Shown one piece after another: positions 46,301 through 53,339 of a stretch of DNA of 64,000 bases. Source of the DNA: Ypsolopha sequella (taxonomy: Eukaryota > Arthropoda > Insecta > Lepidoptera > Ypsolophidae); NCBI GenBank assembly GCA_934047225.1, contig OW203984.1, positions 10,921,201-10,985,200 of the forward strand. Reading direction: 5' to 3'. Every line of letters starts with the position of its first letter. Within the stretch, counting starts at the first letter, position 1. Below the pieces are notes generated by a model, which was not told the origin of the DNA, made no database searches, and saw nothing but the letters and a program-made list of their open reading frames with translations. Made by a program: the position numbers and the translations under genes.

Positions 46301-46664
46301 TCCGTTACATTGTTCCGAGAGTGGAATTTGAGCCATTTTGTTGAAAGCCAACAGAAGTTGAATCAAAATACAAAAGTGAGCCTTCTAAAGTTACCTTTGA
46401 AGCTAGTTAAATTAATTCGGAAACTGAGGTATATGCCGCTTATACAAATTTTAATTTTATACAGATTATTACGTGGAATGGAACGGTCACTGGATCCACG
46501 TGTTCCGACCAGACGTAGAATGCACCAACGGCATTATTCATGTGATTGATGAGCCGTTCCTCTTAGAGAGTGATATCAGAGCAACAGGTGGAACTGCAAG
46601 AAGAGTCCCATCTATTATCATCTTCTTCATATCGTTATTCTTTGCGAGAATCCTTGAGGGTTAA
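16163..46664 (+). CDS. Fas1: Fasciclin 1, GPI-anchored cell-adhesion protein (12 coding exons; 5' exon not in window)
   Basis: Joining 16163-16301, 29921-30099, 31651-31790, 33176-33272, 36239-36416, 37678-37838, 39901-40058, 41166-41256, 44509-44729, 45220-45382, 46041-46188 and 46465-46664 gives 1875 nt, one frame, 624 residues plus stop. All introns are GT-AG. Four FAS1 domains are visible. H1 motifs: TLFAPTNQAFQRY, TFFIPVDEGFK, ITLFAPSNEAWNEL, YTYFVPRDHAWLKF. H2 motifs: VLHVIDQVLQPL, GVVHLIQRPLMVV, FVHIIDRVLGVP, IIHVIDEPFLL. N-glycosylation sequons include NTS, NQT, NAT, NIT and NET. The C-terminal ~20 residues are hydrophobic after a small-residue ATGG stretch, as for GPI attachment. Drosophila Fas1 is ~650 aa, so about 30 N-terminal residues with the signal peptide are missing. 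The family mediates homophilic adhesion and axon guidance on the outer cell surface. The large introns are loaded with TEs. Confidence 0.95.
16497..17110 (-). mobile_element. LINE 3' end remnant (minus)
   Basis: It begins with an (aat)n run and aaaatgtatttattggtcac, which in reverse is a 3' tail, and ends near cgaggcggtcttacattttt. The layout is typical of lepidopteran LINE 3' UTRs; no coding block can be read. Confidence 0.45.
17272..17534 (-). mobile_element. LINE 3' end, left part of a split copy (minus)
   Basis: gaatgaatgaacactttatt gcac and acaaagaacagatagaaggc recur at 48935-49340. The right part appears to resume at 21616. Confidence 0.6.
17569..18026 (+). repeat. Left TIR of Academ-like element
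   Basis: Matches the reverse complement of 20931-21381 at an estimated 90%, for example gcaaagcacgatgtagtgct, ataaactatgcgtttccgac and gttctatgagaaggtcgt. Includes a repeated AAAATTT/GAAATTT-rich part. Confidence 0.9.
18266..20753 (+). pseudogene. Academ-like transposase with XPG/PIN-type nuclease domain, internally deleted
   Basis: The ATG at 18266 opens a frame to 19768. Residues 8-11 CFVC with VHDACRKRF (~57), and ICFLC (~101) with YHKLCQKKF (~172), form two CCHC-type zinc modules. From ~19640 the homologous reading moves to another frame, to 20367: EDADRDIILMALE, VVGEDVDLLVLL and LHAFTGCDTTSALF, resembling the acidic motifs of XPG/FEN-1 PIN nucleases, then ALYGGVPD and FRTYHQVQKWLG. After a TAG at 20365, a frameshifted CKCKK...TCLKAGLKCSALCLNCSG (20470-20575) gives a Cys-rich finger and an acidic tail to 20753. 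The deletion around 19600-19640 is bridged by a gaatgttaatacac filler repeat, a mark of abortive gap repair. The central part of the transposase is therefore missing. Non-functional copy. Confidence 0.75.
20931..21381 (-). repeat. Right TIR of Academ-like element
   Basis: Inverted partner of 17569-18026. Small indels near the outer end (aaattaacat against aaatcgacactaaaaaaccc) show the copy is not brand-new. Confidence 0.9.
21616..21900 (-). mobile_element. LINE 3' region, right part of a split copy (minus)
   Basis: Picks up directly after the interrupted MITE (tcattcagagagaggaaagg ... cattccagagtcgaacagca), a sequence type found just inside such LINE 3' ends. That it continues 17272-17534 is inference. 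Confidence 0.45.
21901..22390. other. Intronic, no gene recognised
   Basis: The 108-codon minus-strand frame at 21920-22246 has no recognisable domain and sits in Fas1 intron 1; I treat it as chance. Confidence 0.4.
22878..22949 (-). tRNA. tRNA-Ala(GGC)-like sequence, probably SINE head/pseudo-tRNA
   Basis: It folds as a cloverleaf: acceptor 5/7 pairs, D stem GCTC/GAGC, anticodon stem 4/5 with loop CCGGCAA (anticodon GGC), and a perfect T stem CCGGG/CCCGG with loop TTCGATT. Position 33 is C instead of the universal U, and the acceptor end is weak, so it is unlikely to be a working tRNA. A-box (tagctcagaggttaga) and B-box (ggttcgattcc) promoter elements are intact. Confidence 0.6.
23113..23184 (+). 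tRNA. tRNA-Ala(GGC)-like sequence, mirror copy
   Basis: Identical to the minus-strand unit at 22878-22949, in opposite orientation. Same C33 and acceptor mismatches. Confidence 0.6.
23292..24390. other. Intronic, no gene recognised
   Basis: A short local duplication (tggactcta/cttctagaaaactttg, ~23368-23425) is the only structure noticed. Confidence 0.35.
24391..24440 (-). mobile_element. LINE 3' tip (minus)
   Basis: atccatccatcagcctgtgt tcgtccactgg is the reverse of the agtggacgaa..aggctgatggatgg terminus seen at 7098 and 9355. Confidence 0.6.
24441..24960 (-). repeat. Interspersed ~525-bp repeat, copy B
   Basis: Inverted counterpart of 10240-10766 (ttattacccgtccagcacaa ... gaatcctagatagcctggag). 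Copies A and B lie 14 kb apart in opposite orientation. Confidence 0.7.
24940..25013. repeat. Single arm of the 22391 foldback family
   Basis: aacaagaaaaacaaaattaa gttatgcactttgcgctctg ctactgacgtttaatc matches the right arm at 22728-22748 plus 23249-23288, that is, the uninterrupted version. It supports the insertion site inferred there. Confidence 0.7.
25160..25350 (+). mobile_element. tRNA-derived SINE (second family)
   Basis: gaggtcgtaggttcaaatcc supplies a B-box. The 3' part cacttcacagtcgatacttg ... ttgattgttcgtgtcgtgaa recurs at 35478-35680 and 31560-31615. Confidence 0.55.
25618..26453 (+). repeat. 'gccaagtgcgag' repeat with internal duplication
   Basis: Starts cagccaagtgcgagtcagac, ends gtactacggaaccctaaaaa. 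The middle block (ttcatatttttcggtccacc..., ttttacaatcagctttttaa) occurs twice in diverged form (25780-25920 and 26060-26220). Confidence 0.7.
26771..27735 (+). repeat. Satellite array, ~160-bp unit, four copies
   Basis: Each unit contains gccatcgtaaaccaatggaa, gtggcgcattgagcag, gcagataaggg and aacagaaattagccattgta. The shared gccatcg starts at 26784, 26948, 27106 and 27602: periods 164 and 158, then a gap holding an insertion. The last unit lacks ~45 bp. Confidence 0.9.
27250..27588 (+). mobile_element. RTE-like LINE/SINE 3' end inserted in the satellite
   Basis: It starts gcttttgtccgcggcttcgc ccgcg and ends aaactttcgcatttataata ttagtggga, with caatcggtttagtagttaca acgtgaagaag between. This is the very widespread insect repeat form tied to RTE-type LINE tails. 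It separates satellite units 3 and 4. Confidence 0.65.
28226..28762 (+). repeat. 'gtccaagtgcgagtcggg' interspersed repeat, variant
   Basis: Starts tccaagtgcgagtcgggcct cgctcgtttagggttccg, ends gtgacatacggacagacaga tggacggagcgg ... ccctttgggtaccc. Confidence 0.65.
28763..29346. other. Intronic, no gene recognised
   Basis: Only short chance frames; no repeat identified. Confidence 0.35.
29347..29632. mobile_element. Foldback element, related to 12288-12545
   Basis: The left arm cttgattttcaacacaaaca ctt is repeated inverted at the right (gtgtttgtgttgaaaatcaag). Both arms carry the ccgaaaccgg block (left inverted: ccggtttcggaaac). The centre gagccataaacgac / tatgtggctc forms a further dyad. Confidence 0.75.
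29921..30099 (+). CDS. Fas1: Fas1 exon: FAS1 domain 1, middle
   Basis: Acceptor tttttgtttcag, donor cag|gtaaat. It encodes NLATTLSNLDYAISSEL, PPLWVTRRR, DDIFVNNAKVDI and a basic end GKRQ. The phase matches the previous exon (one nucleotide carried) and ends in phase 0. Confidence 0.95.
30100..31650. other. Fas1 intron 2; hairpin and SINE tail
   Basis: 30946-30993 is a near-perfect hairpin (cccaattcatcaggcg / cgcctgatgaattggg). The part at 31560-31615 (cttcacagtccacactccct cggtgattac..gtcgtgatga) is a SINE 3' end ending 35 bp before the exon-3 acceptor. Nothing else recognised. Confidence 0.5.
31651..31790 (+). CDS. Fas1: Fas1 exon: end of domain 1 (H2), start of domain 2
   Basis: Acceptor ctcctgcag, donor ag|gtgagg. 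It encodes VLHVIDQVLQPL and the linker to NAYQFLEHSDVFNI. Ends with two nucleotides of an Arg codon, completed by the next exon. Confidence 0.95.
31791..33175. other. Fas1 intron 3, no feature recognised
   Basis: Short frames at 32142-32462 and 32568-32945 (minus) have no family features. Confidence 0.35.
33176..33272 (+). CDS. Fas1: Fas1 exon: domain 2, H1 motif
   Basis: Acceptor aaaattttag, donor aag|gtaatt. It encodes SFRQKVNQLHKKDVF and HTFFIPVDEGFK. It sits too short and out of phase to stand alone as an open frame; continuity with both neighbours identifies it. Confidence 0.93.
33541..33855 (-). mobile_element. LINE 3' end (minus)
   Basis: Inverted copy of the 9355-9774 repeat: atccatccattcgcctgtct tcgtc, gggcaggcgggttggtgtgc, ctcttactctcccccg, ggtggtacctccacagtgga and catcagctctaccacc. 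Confidence 0.75.
34256..34436. mobile_element. MITE with internal 24-bp minisatellite
   Basis: Termini gccttgattacatgt and, inverted, ggcttgattacacg; subterminal agtggcgagacagtac is mirrored by gtactgtctcgccact. The right half has expanded to four units of tgtctcgccactgtatgtac. Confidence 0.7.
34437..35477. other. Fas1 intron 4 sequence with (tatc)n microsatellite
   Basis: A tatc run lies at about 34884-34906. Nothing else recognised. Confidence 0.45.
35478..35680 (+). mobile_element. tRNA-derived SINE
   Basis: A-box-like tggccgaggggggaacgcg and B-box-like gaggtcgtgggttcaa, followed by atttcacagttcacacttgg, caccccttcggggattcatg and tcgtgatgat. Same family as 25160. Confidence 0.65.
36239..36416 (+). 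CDS. Fas1: Fas1 exon: domain 2, middle
   Basis: Acceptor ttcctcaacag, donor ataa|gtgagt. It encodes DLIDAKVIDGHVIPQHVLFT, a strongly conserved Fas1 segment, through VKVIISFSTTVNGQEEI. Codon use is GC3-rich compared with the flanking introns. Confidence 0.95.
36663..36824. mobile_element. Palindromic MITE, GGTGTCGATTCGGCG family, copy 1
   Basis: tggtgtcgattcggcgcaac ac at the left is mirrored by gtgttgcgccgaatcga at the right; inner arms tttgacaggactaacctta and gagcgttctg match their inverses. Copies 2 and 3 are at 40744 and 48748. Confidence 0.85.
36825..37677. other. Fas1 intron 5, no gene recognised
   Basis: A short (ta)-rich run lies at 36920-36965. tcataaatta/ttaatttatgaac flank 37438-37552 as a weak dyad. 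Confidence 0.35.
37678..37838 (+). CDS. Fas1: Fas1 exon: end of domain 2 (H2)
   Basis: Acceptor catcccaacag, donor aag|gtaatt. It encodes YVKSNTVAGDAKHSRGVVLA, DIVRANIPVKNGVVHLIQRP and LMVVDTSVIDFLK. The exon 5/6 junction lies in the domain-2 loop where, in other insects, alternative microexons have been described; I could not recognise a microexon in the 1.26-kb intron. Confidence 0.95.
37839..39190. other. Fas1 intron 6 (first part), no gene recognised
   Basis: AT-rich. The open run continuing from the exon to 38003 is read-through past a good donor, not coding. Confidence 0.4.
39191..39372. mobile_element. Palindromic MITE, ~60-bp arms
   Basis: cacgtgtaattgctgttgac tatatgccaacc is mirrored by ggttggcatatagtcaacaa caatcacacgtg; the outer attattacatacgg..tgaaca is mirrored by tgtccaaaccgtatgtaata. 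Confidence 0.85.
39901..40058 (+). CDS. Fas1: Fas1 exon: domain 3, H1 motif
   Basis: Acceptor acacttgtag, donor cag|gtacac. It encodes GPLCKFYEVIMDLGANNQFL and ITLFAPSNEAWNEL. Phase 0 in, two nucleotides carried out. Confidence 0.95.
40097..40740 (+). repeat. 'gtcaagtgcgag' interspersed repeat, 3'-truncated
   Basis: Begins 39 bp after the Fas1 domain-3 exon donor (ccggtcaagtgcgagtgaga). Shares cacatattttggaggtacgg, catatttttcggtccaccag and related blocks with 25618. Confidence 0.6.
40744..40899. mobile_element. Palindromic MITE, GGTGTCGATTCGGCG family, copy 2
   Basis: tggtaccgatttggtgaagc aca ... tgttatgccgaatcgatacc a; inner cttatttgacaggact mirrored by agtcctgtcaaataagtt. Confidence 0.8.
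40915..41104 (+). repeat. Minisatellite, ~33-bp unit, five to six copies
   Basis: Variants of aaaatcaggtcgttaccagg aaactgactat repeat through the stretch, ending 61 bp before the next Fas1 exon. Confidence 0.85.
41166..41256 (+). CDS. Fas1: Fas1 exon: domain 3, short middle exon
   Basis: Acceptor tttttacag, donor cag|gtatgt. The 91-nt exon encodes NHQKLNEILSLHLVRERLPM and DAIVHNNMNQ, in phase with both neighbours. Confidence 0.93.
41257..41830. other. Fas1 intron 8, no feature recognised
   Basis: AT-rich intron sequence. Confidence 0.35.
41831..42334. mobile_element. hAT-like MITE, TAGGGATGGG ends
   Basis: tagggatgggtttccacccg ggaaaattcccg at the left; cccgatgggtattttctcgc gcccatctcta at the right. 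No clear 8-bp target duplication was found. Confidence 0.6.
42602..43003. mobile_element. hAT MITE, CAGTGTTT ends, 8-bp target duplication
   Basis: Left terminus cagtgtttcccagtc, right terminus inverted cagtgttttccagtcc. Both subterminal zones have gcggaccgg. Flanks ctatagag (42594-42601) and atatagag (43004-43011) match 7/8. 402 bp, non-coding. Confidence 0.85.
43012..44508. other. Fas1 intron 8 (rest), no gene recognised
   Basis: Short frames at 43026-43717 have no family features. Confidence 0.35.
44509..44729 (+). CDS. Fas1: Fas1 exon: end of domain 3 (H2)
   Basis: Acceptor tgttttcttag, donor aa|gtaagt. It encodes KYLYFNVLNKGSNQTLTVEG, GGVNATV (two sequons) and ATNGFVHIIDRVLGVPYTTV. Confidence 0.95.
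45220..45382 (+). CDS. Fas1: Fas1 exon: domain 4, H1 motif
   Basis: Acceptor ttttttctag, donor ttc|gtaagt. It encodes ITYNLGKRQLFNHQLNDLEH and YTYFVPRDHAWLKF. The junction with the previous exon makes an NIT sequon. Confidence 0.95.
46041..46188 (+). CDS. Fas1: Fas1 exon: domain 4, middle
   Basis: Acceptor tatttcacag, donor a|gtaagc. It encodes TKQILERHLIKAGRAYTVSD through AFVLPTSRDPLRLRV. Confidence 0.93.
46465..46664 (+). CDS. Fas1: Fas1 last coding exon: domain 4 H2 and GPI signal
   Basis: Acceptor ttttatacag. It encodes YYVEWNGHWIHVFRPDVECT and NGIIHVIDEPFLL, then a Gly/Thr/Ala-rich stretch and a hydrophobic tail (PSIIIFFISLFF) ending ARILEG and TAA at 46662-46664. The short hydrophobic C-terminus with no cytoplasmic domain fits GPI anchoring. 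Confidence 0.95.
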
Positions 46665-47459
46665 ACAAATCTCAAGCTTTGGTAAAGATTTTGTGAATTT
46701 AAGAAAGTGTGTTTTAAGTGACGAGGGCGTTTGATTTGTTCTTAAATTGCAAAATGCTCTTATATCTTGAGTTATGAACTGAATCATAATATGATTGTAA
46801 ACTGAAAATATGATTTAATATTATGTGATGATTGTTCTTGAGTCTTTATTATTGTAATTAATTATGAAAATTTAGGGTGTGATGATTTAAATAATTTGAT
46901 ATGTTGATGACCAGCAATATGATTCTTTCGGTAATATAGGTAGGTTTAGTTAAAATGAGCCATGTTACCTTAATCTTTGTTTCTAGATATGTCTATAATT
47001 TTTACCAACATTATAGTAATATAATGGTCATCATTATACACTGCCATTTAGATATATCTATTGTAAACTTACTTGGAGAACCTATAGAGCTTTTTGTTTA
47101 CCCAATTATTCTGACTGAAATAATAAATATCATAAAGCCCTCTTTGATTCACTTGTGCCTTTTTTTGGAAACATTCATACTACTCGTTTAATTTCTCCGT
47201 TTACATGGTTCCATATTTTAAAAGTTAACATTCCATGTTGTCACAGAGACAACTACTTACTGCAAGAATTCTAATTAAGTATTTAAATATATTGATGTAT
47301 ATTAATTACAACGGTCTGAAGACCAGTTTGCAGAACTATAAAAAAAACTATAGCTATGTTATTGGTGTAAGTAGAAAATTATCAATTTTCTTTAAAGTTA
47401 CAGTGTTAAAATATGTTTGGAACAATCCAGTATTAATTATTAATAACGAATAAAGGTAA
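46665..47459 (+). other. Fas1 3' UTR/flank with possible poly(A) signal
   Basis: AT-rich after the TAA. AATAAA occurs at 47449-47454, then 47698-47703 and 48665-48670; which is used cannot be told from sequence. Confidence 0.4.
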
Positions 47460-47675
47460 TCGCACATTACAACGGATCGGTACCAGACCTCCTTAAAGTA
47501 AGCAATGAAATATGAGCTTTGAGTCGTGTTACGTTTATGACATTTTTTTACTAGTGGACGGCAGGTTGACGTACACTTGCAAAATGTCACGTACGCAACA
47601 CGATTTAGGGCTCACATTTCATTGCGTACCATGAGGTGGTCCGGTGCCGAGGTGTTATAATTTGCGACGGCTTTT
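47460..47675. mobile_element. Palindromic MITE downstream of Fas1
   Basis: tcgcacattacaac..atcggtacc..agacctcctt and aagcaatgaaatatgagctt are mirrored by aaatttgcga's inverse, ccggtgccgag, gaggtggtc and gctcacatttcattgcgtac. Arms ~75 bp. If the poly(A) site is at 47698 or 48665 it lies in the 3' UTR. Confidence 0.75.
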
Positions 47676-48747
47676 AAGGCGACCTTTTAAAGCGTCCAAT
47701 AAAACAATTTTTAATAAGTATAACTGAAGTAATATTATCATGTATATAGTGAAGATTGTGCTTGTCAGTATGTGAGTCTTAAGTTTTATAGCTGGTGTAA
47801 ATAATTTGTGTAAGCTATAGTTTAATTGTATAATTTAATAGCTACTACTCGCGACTGAAGTTTATCAAACCTTCGTAATAAGTGTTTAGATTTTTGTTGA
47901 GGAAGTATTTCTTCATGCTTCAGCATAAAATAACTGGCAAATGGGTTTTTCAACAAATGATCTCTTTCAAGGAATTACTAGGTATTACCTAGAAAGTTCG
48001 TAACTAAAACGTAATTCAAACGTTGAAGGACAATTTATTTCATACAGAAACCCCTGATTTGTATGGAATCTAGTCTAGCAATAAGGTTGATAAATCTACA
48101 ATTTGTGTATGGCTTTTGAGGTGTTTTAAAATCTGATAAACGTTTACAGGCATAATTTTGCTTTATTTATAGGTTTTTACACGGGAAAATACTGTTTGCC
48201 TTTTTAAAAAGATCTTTAAAGATTTACAGAGAAAAGTCTATAGAAAGAGTGCATTATGGTATTCCCCTGCTCTATACATATACATATAATAGTTTTAAGT
48301 AGTAACAAGCCAAAGTTTATGCTATTTCTGCAGGTTTGGATAAAGATTTTTACTGTTTATCAATAGAGTTTAAAGCTAAAACGTAGGTAGTGTGTATTTT
48401 AAGGATGTATTTAGAAGTCTCCTTGAATGTTTTCAACTACACGGTGTTTCGAATTAAATATTCTTAAAAGTATATTATAAAATGGGACGAAAAACCCGAG
48501 ACAATATGTTATAGTAATTTTGACCAAATATTTTAACCAAATATTTGGCGGTGAAATTGATAATCCATTTAGTGATAACTCATATTATGTAATTATTATC
48601 GTTGAATTCAAAAATAATGTCAAATTAGGTCAAAATTATGATGAGCGATGTACGTGTTTAAATGAATAAAGAATTTATACAATATCTTTTGTATCTTTCC
48701 AGAACTACCAAACATTAAAAGTTTCACGCTATTTTTTTTAGGGACAC
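47676..48747. other. No gene recognised
   Basis: AT-rich sequence with two AATAAA hexamers (47698, 48665). Confidence 0.35.
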
Positions 48748-48920
48748 AATAGTGTCGATTCGGCGTAACATGTTTTAACTTATTTGACAAGACAAGACTA
48801 AACTTAATTTAAGCGTTCTGTCTTTTTCTTTCTTTATCGAAAATATTGTCTTTATTACGCTTAAAATAAGGTTAGTCCCGTCAAATAACTTAAGTTGTGT
48901 TACACAGAATCGACACCATT
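48748..48920. mobile_element. Palindromic MITE, GGTGTCGATTCGGCG family, copy 3
   Basis: agtgtcgattcggcgtaaca mirrored by tgtgttacacagaatcgaca; inner aacttatttgac and aagcgttctgtctttttctt are shared with copies 1 and 2. Confidence 0.85.
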
Positions 48921-48934
48921 AAATATCTCAAATA

Positions 48935-49340
48935 AATGAATGAATGAACACTTTATTGCACAAAAATAAGAACCAGTTACTTCATGGGCAACCTCATAAT
49001 TTGTCTAACTGATTTCTGACGAGCTGCTTCATAGACGATTACTTTTTAGTCTAGTTGCAATTTGGTCAAGATGATTTTAGGACGAGTTGATACCGTAGAT
49101 CAGTTGCTTTTACGATCATCTGATACTAACTCAGATAAGATATATACAAAGAACAGATAAAAAGCAAGGGCGAAATTTTCAATAATAAAAACATAAAATC
49201 ATTTTTATCTCAGAAATTTAAATCAGTGCAATACATAAATAATAAAAAGTTATTTTAAGCCCATAATCTAAACATAAATATACTACATACAAATACATAC
49301 ATAAATACACAAATAAATATATAAAAACTTAAGTATAGTA
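48935..49340 (-). mobile_element. LINE 3' end (minus), same family as 17272
   Basis: gaatgaatgaacactttatt gcac, ataaaaagcaagggcg, aaatacatacataaatacac. Confidence 0.6.
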
Positions 49341-51075
49341 TAGTAAGTATTTCATATGGTATTACTAATAATAAAGTTCTATTATTGTGATCCAGCCCAC
49401 TTAGATGACATACAAAAACGATAAGGTTATTGTGACGTCATGATGAGAGTAATTTAATGAATCTGTTCATGTGCACGTTAGTTGTATGAATGTTTAGGTT
49501 TCTGTAAAACTGTTTCTTATGACAATAAAATACAGCCAAAATTAAAGCTCTTTTCAGATTCGTAGATAGGAATAAAACGTTTTTTATACATGGTTTTTTA
49601 TGTTTTTCAAATAAGTAAGAACATCCAAAACGTGCATGTTAGAAAATATAAATACATGACATCACGAACACCTTCTTGTATGCTGGTTGGTTATTAGTTA
49701 TTTGTGCAACAGAGCACAGTTAGTTTTTTTGTGAGTGCATTATACGAGCGTAGCGAGTGATCTAAGTGAGAATCCTGAGCGTAGTGAGGGATTCAAAGGC
49801 ACAACAAACAAATCAATTTGCTCTCGGGTGACACATCATACAACTTTTCACCTCATTAGCGACTAATTACAAGATGTAAGAAACTAGCGTTCGCCTTCTC
49901 CGTCTCAATCCTCGTGGCCAGCTAGCTAGCATAGCAAACCATATCGAGCTCGATATGGTAACTTAACCACGAAAAGAATTCCAAGGCAAGCCAAAGAAAA
50001 TTTATTTTTGGTAACATTAATGATTTTTTTGTTTATACCTAAAAATTTAATAAAAATTTGGTATCAAAAGAACTTGCTTATGAAGAACGGTTTTTATTAT
50101 TTTCAGGATTTTATTTGGTAATTTATTTCACTAAAACATGCAATAAACATGTCCCTGTTTTAGAATTTTACGGTACTGTCTTGTTTGAACATTCAGTAAG
50201 TGAAACCTATTAAAAAGTCTGAAAATTCTTCACCGTTATATTTGTCTAGATACTTTGAATTCAAGGATGTCAGTGCTATTTCTTTTCATAATGGTTTCCT
50301 TTTCTTAATTAAGATGTTGCAATTTTTGCAAATTTCCTATTATTTTGCCACCAACGCACGTGTTGTTTTGGGACCAAATATGGATAAAGCTAAATAATAT
50401 CCGACAAAGAAAAAGGGTTTTATGATATTATAATATCTAAAGAATGCTTTATTTGATTGTAATTTTAAACAATAGTAAATAACCTCAATAAATGACGAAT
50501 TATTACGTTTTTAATAGAAAACACGACGCCATTTTCTTTTCTTCAGCGCCCGTTAGATAGGCAAAGTGATTGAACGTGTGTGTGCGTGTGTATGTAGTTA
50601 ATTTTAGTGTAACCACACACTTAACTTCTTTAACACACGTCTTTATCTTTTTCTCCTCTCGCTTCGCTGACAGCTCAAAAATTTAAACTCTATATTTTGC
50701 AATTTCATTCTTTAAACTAAATTCGCTCGGAAACGGAATGCTTTTAAAATTAATCCTTGACATAAAAAAAGATCTAGTTATTGTCTACAAACGAAACTTT
50801 TTACATTTTTCATTCCATTTTGGAGAAACCAAAAAGCATTATTAGGAACGTTTCCGCTTGCTCCTACTCGGTTCTCCTACTGGTAGGAGCACGAGGACCA
50901 ATATGTCCTTATGCTAGTTCCCTATCTATAGTATCGGCATCAGATTACGGTGCCGGCGCCGGCGCCTGAGGTCAATGATATGCTTGGAAGGAGCTTTCAG
51001 CTGAGCGCTGAATATTTTCGTCAAACAAAACGAAGATTGACGAAAAAAAAAAACAGTCCCAAATACGATTACACA
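49341..51075. other. No gene recognised
   Basis: Contains a gagcgtagcgagtg/gagcgtagtgaggg pair (49746-49795) and a perfect 22-bp palindrome accatatcgagctcgatat + ggt at 49938-49959. Confidence 0.4.
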
Positions 51076-51344
51076 TACAAGGTGAAATTTAATCAACCAC
51101 CCGAATTCATACTGGAGACTTGATTAGTGATCTGGAACAAGGTTCAATGTCACGTTTTTTCGAAATCATGAAAAAAAAAATCTCATACTACCTAGACTAG
51201 TTCAAATACAATTCCTAGTTTAGGAAGTGCGGGAGCAAAACTTTTTTTTTTCGAGTTTCACCTAAAGGATTATTAAACATTGTTCCTGATCGCTTACCGA
51301 GACCCCAGTATAAATTCGGGTGGTTGATTCAATTTCATCTTATA
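51076..51344. mobile_element. TA-CAAGGTGA family MITE, variant
   Basis: tacaaggtgaaatttaatca accacccgaattcatactgg mirrored by ccagtataaattcgggtggt tgattcaatttcatcttata. The middle is not palindromic. Confidence 0.8.
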
Positions 51345-52490
51345 CCTATATTTCGAACTTTAGTCAACTGAGTAACATTTTTGTCACGATACAAACGCCG
51401 TGCCTTTGTGTTCGCTACATCGAACATCAAGTATTCAGGGACGTGCGCAACTTTTACGTCACACGCCTGAAGGATCAAAGCCGTAAGGTCCATATTGCTT
51501 TGGTGCTGAAAATGTCAAAACAGGTACCTACTTATAAAGTTGGGGTTTGCCACTTCTGAATACTTTATTTTAAACTTTAGGGTCCGGAGCGTCTTCTTGA
51601 ACTTTGTAAATCCGTCACATACTAGGAAATTATACGTTGTGGAAACTACATACGTATGTAAAATTTCCGGGTCCCTTTTTTATTCTGTGTAAAAAGACAA
51701 TCTCATCATATCGCTTTGTTACACCTCATTAACCTCTATTATTGCGTATATTAATTTATTTTATTTATTTATTTATTAGAAGCACCAATGTTACATACAT
51801 AAAAAGTATAATACTAGTAAATATGTAGGGTTGTAACGTTACAGGTGCACACCTTTTACGAATAACAGAGAGCTCTATCAAAAGTTAAATGTAACAAGTA
51901 CAATATACATGATAATAATTTGAACAGTGCAGATCAATAATCTAAAGCTACTATGTATAAATATATATATATATAAATGTATATGTATATAAAAGTATTT
52001 ATAGAGTAAAACTAAAACTAACGCTAACAGAATATTAAATTTTGACTTATATAATATAAGGTTTTTCTCTTAAGCCAGAAATTTGTTTTAGGGATTGTCA
52101 AGTGTCCTTTTAACATTCATTTGCGATAGGTAATTTGTCCTTTGGTAAAAATTTACTTTAGTTTTATTGTCCTATTTGTCAGAAACAATGATGCTGAACA
52201 ACTATTCCGAAAAAAACGTACGCTCTAAAATGCTTAGTTTCTGAGATATCTAAAATATAAAGGCAACTTATAACCGCGCCACAGTAGAAAAAGTGCCCAC
52301 GCAGACAGGTGCAGCAGATTCCAGATACACGCGCTACTAGTACAACCCGACCGCGAAAATACTGCCGATGACGATGGCGGGCGTAGCCTATATACATTCA
52401 TATATCCTAACGACTGACACCGTGATATAAGTACATACATTAAATATAATTATATACAACTAATAATGCATGCAATATAATAAGGTCTTT
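51345..52490. other. No gene; LINE-tail-like stretch
   Basis: 51755-52080 starts with an (attt)n run and gaagcaccaatgttacatac, resembling the reverse of a LINE 3' UTR. Low confidence. Confidence 0.35.
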
Positions 52491-52639
52491 CAATTTAAAT
52501 TGAAAGTAATTTAGGAGGTGATTCAGTACCGTTAATACATCACATTCCACTGCAAAGCATTTTTTTGCGCGAACTTTTTTTTAACTTCTCAGTACAAAGT
52601 GGTCCGATCAGCTGACTCAGTTTGTATGGACAAGTGAAG

Positions 52640-53104
52640 TGTTCGCGCCACTTCTTGTGGCTCTCATACTGCGGGGTAGTTGTGAATTAATATTTTCAAC
52701 TGTCATTTTCGCTGCATCTCCACCCGCTTAGTTTTGGACGCAAATCAATCAGTCGTCAATCAGAAGCCTTTCACGCCGGAGGTATACGCTGATTGTCATT
52801 CGACTAGGTCCTACCTCGACCCTACCGCCCGCCATTTTGAGATCGCACCCGCTGTGCGCCTCATTTTCATCTATTACTATTACGAAGAAGATTAGCCGAG
52901 AAGAGCGCAACCAGGCACGAAGAGGAAGAAGAAAACCATCTTGGAGAACACCAGAGACTTGGTGGCTCAGGCGAAGCGTGGTTTGTGGTGCATGCAGCTC
53001 CTTCCCAAGGTCAGATCTTTCATCTTCGTAATTATTTCTCTTCACTTCCCGCTATTTTTAAAACCTATGGTGATACAAAGCACTGCCGTCATATCGCGTG
53101 CTCA
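52640..53104 (+). repeat. 5' LTR of the BEL element
   Basis: Starts tgttcgcgccacttcttg and ends catatcgcgtgctca. By eye identical to 63441-63905. The sequence after it (tttttttggccattcgagcc) is the likely primer-binding site region. Confidence 0.93.
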
Positions 53105-53339
53105 TTTTTTGGCCATTCGAGCCGGATCTAGATCCATTTTAGGCCCTTTGATCTGCGATCTATAACCATTTTTTGGTATTTCCAACCGCTATCTTCATGT
53201 TCTTTGTCTAAAGAACACGTGAATTCCGCTCTAATTTTCACTCTGCCCGCAGTATTACCCCGCATTCCCGCTCTTATTTGCATTATCTATGCATTAAAAC
53301 CCCGCATTCGTCAAAATATTAGTGATTCCATTTCCTATA
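53105..53339 (+). other. BEL 5' leader, left of the gypsy insertion
   Basis: Runs from the BEL primer-binding region to the gypsy target site. It continues at 59560 (ctatatactggaaattataa) up to the BEL ATG at 59816. Confidence 0.8.

Noticed and set aside
52749..53045. 98-codon minus-strand frame repeated exactly at 63550-63846
   Set aside because: It falls inside the BEL LTRs; duplication reflects LTR identity, not conservation of a protein.
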